This document shows positions 5,957-6,871 of a stretch of DNA of 6,871 nt, piece by piece. Under the pieces are notes generated by a model. The model was not told the origin of the DNA. It did not search any database and saw only the letters and a list, made by a program, of their open reading frames with translations. The DNA is from RUG472 sp045224495 (GTDB taxonomy: Bacteria > Bacillota > Clostridia > Christensenellales > CAG-138): positions 1 to 6,871 of the forward strand of contig JBGVAK010000163.1 of assembly GCA_045224495.1 (NCBI GenBank). Direction: 5' to 3'. The translations under genes and the position numbers were made by a program. Within the stretch, counting starts at the first letter, position 1. Each line of letters starts with the position of its first letter.

Positions 5957-6616
5957 ATGTATACTATCGCTGATCTGCTGGATCTTTCCCATACCAAGGC
6001 CGCCCCTCTCTTCGAGGGCAAGACCTACCCCTATGAGGTGCTGGACGGCATCAAGGGCTTCATCCTGGAGCTGGGCGCCACCTTGAGCCCGGAGGAGTTC
6101 GACCATCCCAAGGAGGACGTCTGGATCGCCAAGGACGCCGTGATCTACCCCAACAACTACATCGCCGGTCCCTGCATCATCGGTCATAAGACCGAGGTGC
6201 GGCCCGGGGCCTTCATCCGCGGCAGCGCCCTGGTGGGCGACAACTGCGTGGTGGGCAACTCCACGGAACTCAAGAACGTGATCCTCTTCGACAACGTGCA
6301 GGTGCCCCACTACAACTATGTGGGCGACTCCATCCTGGGCTACAAATCCCACATGGGCGCAGGCTCCATCACCAGCAACGTGAAGTCTGACAAGACCCTG
6401 GTGGTCCTGAAGGACGGGGAAAACGAGCTGCCCACCAACCGCAAGAAGGTGGGCGCGGTCCTGGGCGATTACGTGGAGGTGGGCTGCAACAGCGTCCTCA
6501 ATCCCGGCACCGTCATCGGCCGCCACAGCAACGTTTACCCCACCAGCTGCGTTCGCGGTGAGATCCCGGCGGACTCCATCTTCAAGACCGGGGCCCGAGT
6601 GGTGAAAAAAGCCTGA
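5957..6616 (+). CDS. Left-handed beta-helix protein resembling the GlmU acetyltransferase domain
   Basis: A 219-residue hexapeptide-repeat protein, with an N-terminal extension (about 1-52) and a beta-helix from about 53 to 205. RPGAFIRGSALVG (82-94), NSTELKNVILFD (101-112), VPHYNYVGDSILG (116-128) and GAGSITSNVKSD (134-145) resemble the GlcN-1-phosphate N-acetyltransferase half of GlmU. Aligned by eye, R82, K106, H118 and Y121 fit E. coli R333, K351, H363 (catalytic base) and Y366; the last three keep the same spacing. The uridylyltransferase half of GlmU is absent. Proteins of this kind are often labelled UDP-GlcNAc pyrophosphorylase, which the missing domain does not support. It follows glmM by 12 bases with its own GGAAGG site, so it could acetylate the GlmM product. 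That substrate is inferred from context. No terminator follows before the rplJ promoter. Confidence 0.85.
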   Translation: MYTIADLLDLSHTKAAPLFEGKTYPYEVLDGIKGFILELGATLSPEEFDHPKEDVWIAKDAVIYPNNYIAGPCIIGHKTEVRPGAFIRGSALVGDNCVVGNSTELKNVILFDNVQVPHYNYVGDSILGYKSHMGAGSITSNVKSDKTLVVLKDGENELPTNRKKVGAVLGDYVEVGCNSVLNPGTVIGRHSNVYPTSCVRGEIPADSIFKTGARVVKKA

Positions 6617-6634
6617 AATATTTGAAAAAAGGTG

Positions 6635-6663
6635 TTGACTTCCTCGGCAACAGCGGCTATAAT
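6635..6663 (+). promoter_or_regulatory. Strong sigma-A promoter for the rplJ operon
   Basis: TTGACT (6635-6640; 5 of 6) and TATAAT (6658-6663; 6 of 6) are separated by exactly 17 bases, close to the ideal sigma-A promoter and fitting a highly expressed ribosomal protein operon. Transcription would start near 6670, at the 5' edge of the L10 leader. It begins only 18 bases after the stop of the preceding gene. Confidence 0.9.
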
Positions 6664-6669
6664 ATCAGC

Positions 6670-6787
6670 CGAACGTCGCCAGAGACAGCCGGTAGCGGGA
6701 TGAAACCCGTGTAAATCCTGCCGAGGTGGTGGAACACAGACTTGTATCGTGTCCTTCCGTCTTCAGCGACGGGAGGATTTTTTGTAC
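6670..6787 (+). promoter_or_regulatory. L10 leader, autoregulatory RNA of the rplJ operon
   Basis: The conserved L10-leader core is present: GAGACAGCCGGTAG (6682-6695) on the 5' side and TAAATCCTGCCGAGG (6712-6726) on the 3' side. GGTAG pairs with CTGCC, and an inner hairpin GCGGG/CCCGT lies between them. The unpaired GAGA and GAG flanks fit the kink-turn bound by protein L10. It ends in an intrinsic terminator (6752-6783) just before rplJ. In this family, binding of L10 or its complex with L7/L12 favours termination, lowering expression when the protein is in excess. Confidence 0.93.
6752..6783 (+). terminator. Attenuator terminator of the L10 leader
   Basis: TCCTTCCGTC (6752-6761) pairs with GACGGGAGGA (6768-6777), ten pairs with one G-U, around a six-base loop and is followed by six T residues (6778-6783). 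The upstream GGAACAC (6731-6737) can instead pair with GTGTCC (6749-6754), invading the terminator's first arm, so it is a candidate antiterminator. Confidence 0.9.
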
Positions 6788-6801
6788 AAGGAGGTGAAAC
6801 A

Positions 6802-6871
6802 ATGGCAAACGCGAAGTTTATCGAGCAAAAAGCAGCCAAGGTCGCTGAGATCCAGGCGAAGATCGAGAAGG
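6802..6871 (+). CDS. rplJ: 50S ribosomal protein L10, N-terminus (3' end outside window)
   Basis: The first 23 codons of a frame still open at the window edge, beginning MANAKFIEQKAAKVAEI and continuing as a Lys/Glu/Ala-rich helix, as at the start of bacterial L10. The ATG follows AAGGAGGTGA (6788-6797), an essentially complete match to the 16S anti-Shine-Dalgarno sequence. L10 forms the base of the ribosomal stalk and carries the L7/L12 dimers. The family call rests mainly on the L10 leader immediately upstream, with the short N-terminus consistent. The gene for L7/L12 (rplL) would be expected next, beyond the window. Confidence 0.92.
   Translation, partial: MANAKFIEQKAAKVAEIQAKIEK

Noticed and set aside
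4496..6526. A 676-codon open frame on the minus strand opposite glmM and the acetyltransferase-like gene
   Set aside because: It is antisense to well-identified genes, has a composition biased to Val, His, Gly and Ala without motifs, and is explained by GC-rich codon use leaving the antisense frame free of stops.

Overview
The window looks like ordinary chromosome from a GC-rich, low-branching Firmicute, most likely a gut-type Clostridia (Oscillospiraceae-like). That assignment is an inference. It rests on strong AGGAGG-type ribosome binding sites, sigma-A promoters, Firmicutes-style intrinsic terminators, a short NagB of the Bacillus/Clostridia type, and an L10 ribosomal leader. Coding DNA is GC-rich and the intergenic spacers are clearly AT-richer.

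Layout: (1) 1-653 holds the 3' tail of an unrecognised gene followed by a gamma-class carbonic anhydrase family protein, closed by an intrinsic terminator. (2) 718-2280 holds an extended -10 promoter and a sodium:solute symporter (SSS/SLC5) family transporter. (3) 2281-2500 is a convergent spacer full of hairpins: one terminator for each strand, a further hairpin, and a long imperfect palindrome. (4) 2501-3688 on the minus strand is a solitary beta-class DNA methyltransferase with its own well-formed promoter; no restriction gene is visible. (5) 3689-3867 is a divergent control region with several palindromes overlapping promoters in both directions. (6) 3868-6616 is a tight three-gene operon: nagB, glmM and a GlmU-C-terminus-like left-handed beta-helix protein. 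(7) 6635-6871 is a near-perfect sigma-A promoter, the L10 autoregulatory leader with its attenuator, and the start of rplJ.

The best metabolic story is the amino-sugar operon. NagB interconverts fructose-6-phosphate plus ammonia and glucosamine-6-phosphate. GlmM converts glucosamine-6-phosphate to glucosamine-1-phosphate. The third protein keeps residues matching the GlcN-1-P acetyltransferase site of GlmU but has no uridylyltransferase domain, so it could supply GlcNAc-1-P for cell-wall precursors. The rplJ leader after it is a classic ribosomal-protein autoregulation device, and no terminator separates the two units.

No mobile element, CRISPR array, tRNA or rRNA was seen, and I see no clear novel multi-gene system. 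The points most worth a second look are the solitary methyltransferase with palindromes over its promoter, the operon with the stand-alone acetyltransferase-like protein, and the palindromic DNA in the two spacers.
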